DNA from: Linyphia triangularis
Taxonomy: Eukaryota > Arthropoda > Arachnida > Araneae > Linyphiidae
Length of the DNA: 64,000 bases
NCBI GenBank assembly: GCA_963978545.1
Contig: OZ021732.1
Location: forward strand, 61,356,714 to 61,420,713
Direction of reading: 5' to 3'
This document shows, piece after piece, positions 1-12,781 of the stretch (the stretch's first letter is position 1; every line of letters begins with the position of its first letter). The notes under the pieces were generated by a model. That model was not told where the DNA came from. It was given only the letters and a program-made list of their open reading frames with translations, and made no database searches. The translations under genes and the position numbers were made by a program.

Positions 1-390
1 TTCACCATGTGTAATTGTAGTTTTCTGTCTACATGGATATGGATCTGTCTTTTATGGATAATTTAGCATTGGTCGTAGCAACCTCACTGACTTGACTGAT
101 GTCTGAATAATTTTCGGAGTATGCAGACATAAGACCCACTATACCTTCAGCATCTTTTTACTTTGGTATAGCAATGAAACTTCATTTTATGGGTAGCAAT
201 TTTTTTTTTTTTGCTTTTTTTTTTTTTTTGCAACTGAAACATTATTTTAATTCATATAAATGTGTTTTACATTCTCAACTCAGATTAGTAGATGTCCTTA
301 ACTCATTCAGTTGCCTGAAATATCCATTTATAAGGACAACAATATACGAATTTTTTGTGTGCTAGTGACAAAAAGGCTCTGACTGAACAG
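1..390. other. Non-coding flank, no gene seen
   Basis: AT-rich sequence with two T-tracts near 200-230. No exon with plausible splice sites or conserved protein was found. The last eight bases (CTGAACAG, 383-390) are the left copy of the target duplication of the adjacent hAT-type element. Confidence 0.6.
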
Positions 391-1213
391 CAGGGACGAC
401 GCGAACGGGGGGCGTAGGGGGCGTCTCGCCCCCCCAAAGTTTTAGAAAGTTGGACAGTCGGCAAATTTTCTAAATTTCATCGAAATCTTTCTTTTTGTAA
501 AGTCGAACCACAGTAAAATTGAACTGAATAAAAAAAGTAAAAAAAAAAAATTTGAACAAAAATATTAAAAATATCGGAATGCAGCGTGACCCGAGTTTGA
601 CGAATCGGCATTTTTACACTAGAAGTCAATTATAGGGGAGTCGGGTGTCTTTTTTGCCGCCTACAATGATGGACTGCCGAACGCAAATATTACCTTATAA
701 ATATCTTCATTATTTCACCCCGTCAAAGTTTTTAGAAAGGCTGGTAGTAGGCAAATTTCAAAAATTTCATCCCTTCTTTTAAAAATACCAAGTGACGAAT
801 GTTACAAAACATATTGAATGGAAAAAAATACAAATAATTAAAATCTTCATTATTATTACAAAATTGTGATCACACTGCAGCCTAAGTTGACGGTCGGCAA
901 TTTTGTATTGGAGTAAGTATATCCTTTTTGATAGGAACATTAAAATAATCTAATCATTGATATCTTCACTGACATCATATAACTTTGATGTGTTACAGTA
1001 GATGATATATTTGTGGTACGTCAGATAACGCCTCATAAACCATGACATACACATTAAACGTCATTTATATAAAGTATGTAATGTACGTCATATGAGTTAA
1101 AGGTTTTATACAAAATATCAAAACATCAACATTTTTGTATATGAAAATTGACCCGCATTTTACAAAGTTATTGCAACTAATGTCAAGTCGAACTCCATAA
1201 ATGATGTTTTATA

Positions 1214-1967
1214 CAGGATGGTCATAAAGAAACTTGGCCGTTATATGGACATCTAGCTACAGTCTCGTTCAACAGATCGAAATGAGATTTCGATTTCAGG
1301 TATAGTTATTTCGAGTGAGGTATAGTTATTTCTGTGAATTTCAGAAAAATGGTGCTCACGATTACACCGGTTATAGTTATGAATGGCAACGCCTGCTTTT
1401 TCCTATCGAAAAATGATCACCGCATGTGAAAACTCTAAAGAGCGTTGGAACGGTACGTGTATCACAAAAAACGGACGCGTAATGGACGCACAAAATACAG
1501 ATCTGCGAACGGCCAACAAAAACACTATCAGAGCAATGGAGACCACTCGCCAAATATTCAGCTTAGAAAATCGATTAAATTGCCTATGATGGCAGTCATG
1601 TGAACTTAGGCCTCTATCAAATGCAAATTTCCATCGTGCGCCTCGATCGCGTTTTTATTGGCCGTTCACAGAGCTTTTTTTGTGCGTGCATAATGCGTTC
1701 GTTTTTTTGTGATACAGGTACCGTTCCACCACTCTTTAGGGTTTTCTCATGCTCTGATCATTTTGAGACAGGAAAAAGTAGGCGCTGGCATTCGAAAATT
1801 TCAAGTGTATTTAACTATAACCATTAACGTGAGTGCCACTTGTTAAAATTCGAAGAATCTCGAGCTCATACCTCTGAATAACTATACCTGGAATCTCATC
1901 TCGATCTGTTAAACGGAACGGAAGCTAGACCCCCATATATCGGCAAAGTTTCTTTTTAACCACCTTG
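1214..1967. mobile_element. Foldback element, two ~370-bp inverted arms
   Basis: Nearly the whole element is one inverted repeat. CAGGATGGTCATAAAGAAAC at the left end pairs with the reverse complement of the right end (CAAGGTGGTTAAAAAGAAAC), and similarity continues inward: the GCCTGCTTTTTCC block near 1390 matches the complement of the sequence near 1770, and CGGTACGTGTATCAC near 1450 matches the complement near 1715. The arms meet near 1590. TA dinucleotides flank both ends (1212-1213 and 1968-1969), fitting a TA target duplication as in Tc1/mariner or related superfamilies. The short open frames on the arms look like by-products of the repeat. If transcribed, it could fold into a long hairpin. 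Confidence 0.75.
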
Positions 1968-3762
1968 TACTTCATATATTGAAAATGCATTCCCAAAATA
2001 GTGCATGCCACATGTAAACTAGAAGGCGATATCAAATTTATTCCAACAAAATAATCTTTGGAAGAGTATTGAAAGGTTTATTATAATACTATCTAAAATT
2101 CTTAATGTTTCCCTTGCTCAAATAGCTGTGACCCGACATTGTCCGGTACAACCAAATTCAGTCTATTGCAAATTGTGAGTATCCTTTCACTCATACCTTG
2201 ATTTCTGACGCAGTTTGTCCTTTGTGTTGCCCTTGCGCCTAATAAATCTGACAAACAACTAACCAACCTATCCCGGATTTCACCACTTTTTACTCTAAAC
2301 ATCGGGAAAAAATTGTCTTTCAGATAAACTAAGATTTTTTAGTCTTTAAAAATATTTCAAATTGGATCAATAAATCTCAAATTAGGATCATAACCATCAC
2401 AGGTACTATTCCTTATTGTTGTGTGTATGACATGCTTTTTTATAGATCTGAATATTTTTTCACTAAATTCGAAGTTCAATTAGTTGCGAATAATTTACCT
2501 TTCTGCATATAAATATTATAGTTTGGTTTAATGCTAAAGTAATCCATTTCATTTTAATTCCGCATAGGAAAAAAAAAAAAAAAAAAAACTAGCATTTTCA
2601 AGTACCACATTAGTGAAAAACCACAAAAAAATCATTTAATTAAATCCAGCAATTTTAGCAAAAATATATACTCGAAGTAACTACTTTTATGAAATAGGTT
2701 CCTGGATTGAAATGTTACAAAAAAATTAAGTTTTATTATTAACACACTTTTCAAGAAAAATCAAAATCTTTTATTTTTTAGTTAGGAAAATGTGTTAAAA
2801 AGTATTTAAAAATTAAATAATTAACAAAACGTTTATAATAATTATTGTCTTTTGCAATGCAATTATAGTGTCCATGAGCGCCTACATGATTATTTGCAGG
2901 TAGGTGTAAGGCGACAAAAAGGGTTTTGTTTAATCCTTGATTTTTAAAAGACGGGAATTGGATTTCCTAATTGGATGTTAGTTAATAATTGTGCATTAAT
3001 GTTCTGTTCAAATTGATAGATTAATATCTATATATTTTTTCTTGTAAATTTTCTCACTTTTTTTTCAAACGTTACTTTATTTTTAGAAAGACAGAGGGGA
3101 GGGAGTGCAAGTGCATGTTTCTTATGTCCCTGGCATAATATCTATTATAAAAATTGCAGTGCTTCGCGTAGGGAATTTTCTGAAATAGCAATAGTCAGTC
3201 AGATTTTTAAAAAGATTTTTTTCAGAATTTGTTTTTTGATCAACCTTTATACAATTCTTTGTAAAAAAGTCACCTGCTTGATCAATAATTTTCATTTATT
3301 TAATTCCGCGTTAAAGTCCAACCACTTTCACACGTTTAATTAATTTTTTTCGAAACTGCAATTTCAAAATTTAAAAAAAAAAAGTTGTATCGAAATGAAG
3401 CACTCGTACTACAGAGGTTACTGAATTGGTTTGAAATTGTGGGGAAAAATTCTATCTATCTGCAAGGTATAAATGTCCCCCCCCCCCTCCCCAATAAAAA
3501 CGCTTCCAAAAATAATCTCCTTTGTTCGGAGAAGGGGTAATTTACTAAAAAGAACAGAAAAATTAAATGAATTTGAAGGAACTTTAATTATAATGTGATG
3601 GGAATTTACTTAAAATTTGACATTAATTAAGTATTAATAAAATGCCATAAAATATTAAAAATTGTTTAGACGGTAATTTAAAAGTGATTAAAACTAATTG
3701 CACATTGAATAAAATAATAACAATTAAATAAAAAATGCATTAACAATTAGTTTTACTTTAAT

Positions 3763-3821
3763 TAACAATTAATTATGTATTAATAATTAATTATGTATTA
3801 ATAATTAATTATGTATTAATT
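3763..3821. repeat. AT-rich 18-bp tandem repeat, ~3 copies
   Basis: The unit TAATAATTAATTATGTAT is repeated about three times inside the hAT element at 391-3994. Simple-sequence expansion; no function suggested. Confidence 0.8.
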
Positions 3822-4002
3822 ATTCTTATGTTAATTAAAAATTATTTATACGTTAATTTTACATTAATAAAAATTAGTTAACAATTTAGTAACACCTTAA
3901 TTTATATTTTCTACATTTACACCGGACATGTCTTGATTTCAGTCGGCAAAAGGGTGTCTTCGCCCCACTACCAAAATTCTTAGCGACGGCCCTGCTGAAC
4001 AG

Positions 4003-5760
4003 TAAACAACCAACATTTTTAAAAAGTAAAGATATAAGATTGAAAATATTTTTCTTTTGAGTAATGAAATTTTGAACTGAAATATTAATGAATCAATATG
4101 CATTAATTTTATGTTTAAATTAATAATTTAAAATCCATACTTTCTCTGAAAATCTCAACACTTTTCTTCTCTTCATTTTTAAATTTTCGAAAGCCATGAG
4201 CCATAAAGTTTAAAAGCCATAGGACATGGGGTTAATTTTCATAAGCCATTGGCTCAAACGAAATGCTGCAGTGTTGAATTTGTGTTATAATCATTTATTT
4301 TATTAAAACATTTATTTTATTAAAATTTATTTGGATAATTTGCTTAGGAGGATTTGGTACCCTTCAAACTTTTTTTTATTTAGGTATTTAAATTTATAAT
4401 TTTTACATATTTGGAAGTATTACTAAATAAATGTAAAAACTAAATTTTAGTTAAAAAAAAAAAATCAGTGCTCTAAATTTTCAAAAATTTTAAAAAAATT
4501 CATCAAATTTAAAATTGTACTTTCTTTTTCATTTTTCAATATTTTTTCCTCATTTTTAAATTTTTTTTTTTTAGTAATATAGTCTAACTTTTTAGGCATA
4601 GGATTTAGAATAAGTAAAATAGTTTTCGAGAAAAAAGATAATTACTGTACCTATATGTAAAAAAGGGTATTTTTCAACATTTAAATATGTAAGAAAAAAA
4701 AAGTTTTTATTTTATTCAATAATCCATGCCTATTTTTGTCAAATAGATATTAAGGATGACACAGAAAAAAATTTCAAGTCATTTCATTCATATTTGCTGA
4801 AGTTTTAGCATTTTGAGTAAGATAGGAATTTCAAAAATCACGAATTGAAAAAAAAAAAAAAAAAAGCGTTCGAAACATCAAAGGAGCTATTGCAGCAATG
4901 CTAAATTATCCATAAAAATATAGTTTTTCTGCAATTGCAGCTATCCGATCAGCTCAAAAACTTGCTAGAATAGGAAGGTTTCAAAGATTATAAAAACGCA
5001 AAAATTAGAAAATTTATATTTTATTATTTTTTGTTAAAACAAGGGGTACAAAGTCTCCTTAACTGCTCTTATAGGTTTGTTTTATATGCATTTGAATGAC
5101 ATTTAATTGCATGAAACTCGTGTAATTTGAAATTTGCACTCACCCCCCCCCCCCCCCCCCTGAAAAAAACTCCACGCTATTGTTAATTTGGGCCCCCTCA
5201 CTTTTACTATTCACGAGCAGCCACTGAATAGTAAAAAAGAAAATTTACAAATGGTTTTTGACGTAGAAAATGTGCCCTTTTTACAATAGCCGATAAAATT
5301 ATTTTCGTTGCTTACATTAGTTAGGAAATTATACTTTGATTGATTTGCATTTAATGTTTGTAGTATGGCATATTTTGAAACATTAATCCCAAATTTAAAA
5401 ATATTAAGTTGGTTATTTAGTTAAAATTAATCTAATTGTTGAATCAGTCCTCCTCGTTGTTTTTAGTAAAATTAGTTTCTTGGTAGAGTTTGGAAAGGAT
5501 AATCAATAAAGTAATAAGTTTTCCTAAATTTGGGGATTCGATCACCACCATATTTTATCACTTCTGTCTTCCTGAAATCGCAAGCTCGGGATATTAAACC
5601 TACCTTTTGTCTTTGCCAAAGAGATAGCAAGTCGTTTCTAGATCGCCAACTTATCGCATTCCGGCAACCCGAGCGAAAGGAAGCGCCACACACCTGTTTT
5701 GTTTTGATCTTGCTTTTAGATACCCGCCCGTCCGTAGCGGCTGGGTCAATTCACAAAAGA
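4003..5760. other. Intergenic and upstream region of the TMED6-like gene
   Basis: AT-rich sequence with A/T tracts and an 18-base C tract at 5143-5160. The promoter of the downstream gene must lie in or before the last few hundred bases, but no TATA box or initiator can be assigned. The 230 bases before the start codon are noticeably less AT-rich (from about 5530) and could be 5' untranslated sequence. Confidence 0.5.
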
Positions 5761-8700
5761 ATGGCGGCTGCCGATCGCTGGCTGATAGGATTTCTATGGA
5801 TTTATTCCATTTCAGCATGCCTCTCAGAAACCTACACTTTCGATCAGAATATCGGGGTGGCTTACGAATTCAAAATACATGTCGATGCCGGCAAAGAAGA
5901 GTGCTTTAGCCAATATGTTCATCCGGGATCCACGTTCTACGTCGCTTTTCAGGTAAGCAGTGAATGGACTGGTCTTGAATGAATCTGTCGTCTAATGCCA
6001 CGTGTGTTAAGTGAGTCGGAGAGATTTTGAAATTGTTTATACAAGAGTATTGAATTACATTTAAGGGTAGTGTTGTGTTTGATATGGGAATTATGGAAGA
6101 ATAGAACGAACATATATGTGTTTTGATTGAAGTGGAGTTTTATACTCTTCGTTTTATAATAATAAAATGATAAAATTTCATGGTGAAATGTTGAAATGTT
6201 TTGTGTTATTTAATTTGGTAGAAATGTGTTTATCAAGGAAATGGTGCTTTGGTGTGGAACTAGGTGCTTGAGTTTTTTAGATAAAAGTTTAGGAAAATAG
6301 TTATAAAAATTTGCAATTAAATAAAAAAGAAAGAGAGAGAGAGAGAGAGAAGGGAAAAAAAAGACAGTCCAGCATGTGTCGCATTATTTTTATAATATAA
6401 TAAGAGATTAAAAAATTATTTAAATCTATTAGATGAGAACGTTGTCTTGATTCGTATTAAAATTGAATAAAAAAATAAATCAACAAAATTTTTATCAAAT
6501 TGGTTGAATTTAAATTATTTTTTTAATTAACAAGGGATGCTGATCAAGCAATTAATATTTTTAGTTAAATTTTATAAAAATAAAAAAAAGTATTTGTTTT
6601 AATTTGAAACGAGAAGAATAATTTTAAAATATAAAAATGAAAGTTTCGAAGATATAATCGGGGCTGCTTTAAATAGCTTTTGACACCATAAAAGGAATGT
6701 ACCTTTTAATGAAAGGAAAACCTCAGCTTATTATTCAAGCAATGTGTTTTCCTTTTCAAATAAAATTTTAAACTTTGAAAATAAATAAAACTGCATCATT
6801 GTTAAATTTGCCTACTCTCTTAAATTTCTCCTTATATTTAATAACCCCTATTTCAAAATTTCATCCTAATAGTTATTGAAAGACTAAGTTGATGAAGGAG
6901 GTACGTATTAAAAAGTAACCTTTGAGGTATTAGTTCTAAATTTTACTCAAGCTTTTTGTACCTAAACGCATCTCTTGCTGGTATTTATCATTAATCATTT
7001 TGTAGAGAGATACCACCTTCATTCATATAAAAACTCGGGTACTGGAAAAAATCTCCACCGCTTCCATCTACTAAGCCCTTCAATTTTACAACACATATTT
7101 TTCGCCCCCAGATATATTTTTTATATATATATTATCATTCACATATCCCCCAAATACTACATTTGCTTATTTTCTCATTAAATTAGCTAGGCATTTTTTT
7201 AATATTTTATTTACGCATAATGAGCTATACTTGTGTTTGAGTGTATTTTATTGAATTATCATATTTCGTTGGAAATAAAACTTTTGGCTAGAGTCTTTAC
7301 ATCTAAAATGAAAATCTCACACACGTGCACTCTTTTCACACTTTATAAAATTTGAAATTTATAGCACAGTCAAAATATGTATGTTAAAACTACACTTTAT
7401 TACATCTGTGCAGTTTAGTCCGAAAAGTTGGTTTTACCGCAGCAGAAATGCCTTTGATAAAAAAACACTTTCATAGATTTTTTTCTCTTTTTTTTTAAAT
7501 TCTTGAAGTAAATTCAATTAAGTATCATAGAGAATAACTTAGCAGGTAAGCATGATATCCTTTTAGTTTCGATCAATTGTGGAAAGTCATACTTGAATAA
7601 ATATTGAGAATCCTCTGTGTTTTTCAAGAACTAATTCCTCATTGCCGTTTCATTCCAAATCATTATTTTTTTTTTCTAGGTGATGCGAGGCGGTGACGGG
7701 ATGGCTGGTTTTGCCGTAAGGCATCCATCAGGCCAATTGGTCTTGCCCTATTTTTGGAAACCAAGTGCCGAATATGAAGAGCAAACGGCTGATCCAGGAG
7801 GTAAGAATGTATTAACGTAAAATTGGATTGGGACAGTGAGTCTCACTAAAATAGCCGCTTCTGCACACTTTTGTATTGTAACATATCAAGTTTGTAAAAT
7901 TTGCCAACATTTAATGACTGAAATCTTCATTTGTTAAGATTGACGCCTTAAAATAGGTGACAAACGATAAGAAAACTTATCACCTACGAATATCTAATCC
8001 GATATATCTCTATTTGCAGCTACGATGAGGAGTTTTTATTGCTGTCGCTCCCCATTTACGGTACTTCTGGCACAATTTTAGTATAGGAAATTGTCTTGAA
8101 GAGACTTTCCATTTATCACACGATATCTGTAACACTTGGATGTTTTCTGGAAATGCTAACTTGAAAATTAATAATTTCATTGGAATAGACAAGCAGACAG
8201 GACCTTTGTTAAGCTAATCATTACATTAGTACAGTGTAGAAACTAAAATGAAATTTTGCTACAGAAAAAAAATTTATATTGTCGAATTAGATCCCCTGTT
8301 TTAAATTTATTTCGCCGACCATATTGGCATGGCAATAATTCTAGATTATTACCATGTTAAAAGAAATTAAAATCTCGAGTTCTGAGTTTCCGTATCCTAA
8401 CACATAGCTGAGGTTTTGTTAGAATACAATTGTCACCTATAACCACAGACACTTTTTAAATTCATTAAAATCGATTTAGTATTTTCAGACTTATGGTAGA
8501 AGGCACACTTTCTAGCGTGACAGACGGGCTACGTCTAAATTTTTAGTTTTGATGTCATGTTAGACCATTACACGTAATAAATTCTAGTTCGATTTTAAGA
8601 AAATTATATTACTTTCTATGATGAGAAATGATGAAGTTCTATTTTATTATGAGAAAGTGAAAAAGAAATATTTGGTGTCAATACGATAAAAGAATTGTGC

Positions 8701-10201
8701 AGTATAGGTAGAATAGTGAAATTAAGGACATGAGTTTACCCAAAACATTTCCAGAATTGCTATTTTTTAAAACTTTTATTTAACTTCGATTTTGTTTATG
8801 GTGGGATAATTATTCCAATCGAGCTGAAACTTGCTAGATAGACTCGTTGTCGGTGACAATGCATTCTTTCAAAAAGGTTAAAAGCACGCTTTTAAATTTA
8901 CATCTATTAACGCACGTCAGATACGGTTACAAACCATATTCGAGCAAGTACAATTTGAAAATATATAATGACTGAAACCTTCCCCTGTTAAGGTTGACAA
9001 CAAAAAATAAAAACCTACCTGTTGTCGATGACAATGTATTCTATCGTTTGAGGTGGGGGGGGGGGGAGAGTTAGTTAATTGCATAGAATCGAGGGTTCTC
9101 TCCATAGCGGTCAAATACTGTGAAAAGTTGGCAATGCATATCAAAGGATTTTAACTTTGCTTTTATGGGTAAGTTTTTTATTTGTACAAAGGACCGTATA
9201 TTCAACAATTGCATACTCATACCATTTTTTTGTAATTTACAAAAAACTGTTGGGAAAATTTTTGGAGTAAATTTAAAAAGTCAATAAATCAACTATTTTT
9301 CGTGAGTATATTTCAAGTATTACGGATTAGATTTTTTAAGCATAAAATGATTATTAGAATGAAATGCAACTAGATAAAATCTACAAATTCTGTCCATATT
9401 TCATTAGTCTGCAAAAAAAAAAAAAAAAAAAAAGTTTTGCTGTCGTTTCTACCCACAACACAACTGGTTTAAGAATAGAATCAAGACGGCGAAAGCAACT
9501 TACTTGCAAAGCAAAATAAAGTTCATTATGGACAAAGGAGGAGAGATTTTATCTTGGAAAAAAAGAAGCGTGACGCTGTCGAAGCTTAAATATATAACAT
9601 GGTATAATATCACCCACATTTCAGCTAAAAATAATTTACAAGTAGGAAACTTTAGTTTTACGCATGGAAAAATAAACAAAGTATAGTTTAAAAAAGTACT
9701 AAACCTGATTCAAAGATGAATTAGAAAACAACTAGATAAAAACTTGACGGTTGACGCTATCTAAAAACTTGTTGATAGGCTAGTGCTTCAAATCTCAGAT
9801 AAGGCATGGACATTTTTTTTGTGGCTTAGAATCCAAGCAAATTGTAGAAATCAAAATGCTTTGGTCATTAACTGATTTTTCTCAGCGTTTGTTAATCCAA
9901 ATGTGTGTTTCGTAAAGGCTTGAGGTGTTAGGGTAGGGAAAGAAGCAAAAACTTGCGCAAAGAAGGGTGACAGTTCTTAATTACAATGCCTTTCACTGAC
10001 TAAAGTACTTAAGTTACTGCTTCTACAAGATTTAAAACAAAATATCTTTAGATTGTTTTTTATGTTTGAGTTTTTCTAAAATGTCTAAGAAATAATTATG
10101 TGATTTTAAATAAATATATCTTTTTTAGTTTTATTTCGGGATATTGAAGCTTAGAATTGGAAATGCTTTTAGTTAGTAAGTTAACAACACAAATACCACC
10201 T

Positions 10202-10248
<47 letters not shown>

Positions 10249-12745
10249 ACATGATAAATTTTGGCAACCTTATTTACATATATTCTAAAAGAAAACATAG
10301 AAATTAGGCGATCATTTGAAGTGCAATAAACTCTAATAAAAATAGGACAAATCAAAATAATTTCCTACAAATCGTAAACGTGATAAAACGTTTTAGTACA
10401 GGAAAAATACGATATTTGAAAAACAAAATTCGTTCATTCTTGAAACTTCGGCTATAACATCTTTTTGGCAGTAGAATACAAAATCCGATGAGTCCCCAAA
10501 ATTTAAAGGGGTGGAGCACTGTTTTTGAGGGGGGGGGGGGGGGTAAATTGTCTCCAAAGTTAAACTTTTTGATATTGGTTGAGTAAGGTATCGTTTTTTA
10601 TGCAATTTTTGTGCTGAATTGAATTAAATAACTTTCAGATATATCGGAACACTAATTTTTAAGATATAATGGGTTTTATATGCACAATATTCGAATATCT
10701 ACATAGAAACACCGACATAAATTTCATTGTACAAAAAGGCTTTAATTTACCAATTATTATTAATTTTTATCATTTTACATAAACTATCAACATCAGAGTC
10801 AGTTTATGAGTTTATTTCATTATGGATGCAAAACTGTCCAATATCATCATTGTCAAAGTCATCCATTTTAGAATTACTGCTGGTCATTCCTTTACAGTTT
10901 TTGCAGAAAGCAGAACAACGCACTCCACTTTTAACGCAACCACACTGTTGGGTTGAACACTATCCTTTACATGTACAAAAAATCAGTTTGTGTATTGCAT
11001 CAGTGGCAGGTTATAAAGTTGTTTATTCAGGGTATAGTTCACTCTCCCTATGAATCTAATCCCATCTTCTGGAAGTAGTTGATAGCTGAGCCATTTCTGT
11101 ATTTGGTAGTACACTCGATATGAGTGCTGAGCTCCTCTTACGGAAGTGGAGGTTAAGGATTCCCATCTAGCTTTCTTCTTCTGAAGTATTTCTCTGGAAA
11201 AACTGTGGCGAAATTGGTCATGATTATGATCCTTTGCTCCATACGAAAAAATGAAAAACGCTCTCCAGCATCTTTCCTGGTAGACAATCAATTTGGAGAA
11301 TATTTTGATACAGTCCATTAATATGCTATTAGTTTGAAACAACTTCAAAACTTTTTTTCTCTTTTCTATGGATTGCACTTGTAGCATCGCATCCACCGAT
11401 GTCGCATCCATGGGCAAGAATAATGTAGTTTTCAACATTTGGATGTTGCGGCTGTAAGTTTTTTGAGTGATAAATTTATATCCTGACACGTCTTATTTTC
11501 GGATTCAATAGGAATTTAAGTTTCTCCTCTGAGGCAAGTGCAATCATTATGATTAAGATGTACACTGTGTGTCTTGGGATTAAACCTTGGCTGACGATAG
11601 TAGGCTGAAGTTCGGCAGATTTCTCTAAGGCTGTTCGAAGAATAAGAATATCTGCAAAACCAACATCCTGTTTCACATCAATATTGTTGCTTTGAAGAAC
11701 AAGTATGAGCATCTTGATTAACTGTTTTTAATTCTGTGAATTTGATAAAAACAGTAACATCAGTGTCATTGGAGCATTGTTGATTACTTTTTCATTTATT
11801 CGGATCAAGGGATTTACTGTAGCAAGAGATCATACATTATCGCTTCTTTTGATTTTTACGTCTCCAAATTTTTTCCTAACGAATTGTGAAATAATCTTCT
11901 AACCAATATCTTTTGACATGTGGCAGTTAATCAAGTCTATACTAGTGATGACTATCCCAAGAGATACTACAACTGTAGCTGAATTAGAAAAAGGATTATT
12001 TAATTTCGATAGTTTCTGTATTTTTGTAATATAATTGTTGCCTCTCTTCACACAAGTTTCCCAAACATCTACATGTTGTAAAAAAATGTGGTGTCCAAAA
12101 AATCTTCAAGTGCTCAAGTAATGTGTGACATTGCCGTTTTCCTTAAAACATGTGAGCTCAAGACATCCTCAGTGAACCCTCTTTGAACAATAATTCCCAC
12201 AACTTTAAATTCTAGATTAACAAGTTGATCAATGACCATATTAGGAGAAATATCACTGAAAAATGTGTTGGTTCTCCCGATAGTGAAATATCTCTTTGTA
12301 AACTTATGATAATTAGACTGAAGCATATGTTTTTGCAACTGAGTAGATATTTGCTGCAAATAAATAAGGCATGCTTTTGAATAGTAAATGCATTTCCTTG
12401 CAATAAAATATGGAACTATATGTTTAACAGTCATCAAATGCGTCTCCCAAGCACCAGTCCTTTCTGCTAATATGAATTTTCTTACCAGCGTTGCCATTTC
12501 AAGGTACTGGATCCACAACATAACTGTGGAACTTCTCTTTCCAAGACTTCCCACACTTTTCTTGTTAGATTTATAATGTTAGAATCTGATGAAATTGTTT
12601 CTTTTGTTATGATAGAGTTTTTGAAGTACCCTAGCTATCGCTCCTTTCAGGCGCGGATTTAGGGGGGGTGCGGGGGGTGCGACCGCACCCCCCATGAAGT
12701 ATCTCGTTTAAATTATTTTTAAATGGCAGTTTCACCGAGTTCAAA

Positions 12746-12781
<36 letters not shown>

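Larger units (their letters stand above)
391..3994. mobile_element. hAT-type DNA transposon, degenerate or non-autonomous
   Basis: The element starts CAGGGACGACGC and ends GCGACGGCCCTG, imperfect terminal inverted repeats of the CAGGG type usual for hAT elements. It is bounded by a perfect 8-bp direct repeat CTGAACAG at 383-390 and 3995-4002, the hAT target-duplication length. No transposase reading frame survives in the 3.6 kb. The left end contains two diverged tandem copies of a ~250-bp block, near 437-650 and 728-915, each with a variant of GTCGGCAA; the same motif recurs near the right end around 3945, as expected of hAT subterminal transposase sites. A foldback element has inserted at 1214-1967 and an AT-rich 18-bp repeat lies near 3763-3821. 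Class is inferred from ends and duplication only. Confidence 0.85.

Noticed and set aside
1383..1827. Two short open frames read as a possible small gene
   Set aside because: They lie on the opposed arms of the foldback element.
5530..5760. Upstream in-frame ATG extending the TMED6-like protein by 77 residues
   Set aside because: It would bury the signal peptide; the ATG at 5761 gives the normal p24 N-terminus.
10205..10245. A-tract as a retrotransposon tail
   Set aside because: Long A or T tracts are scattered throughout the window, and no element body adjoins this one.
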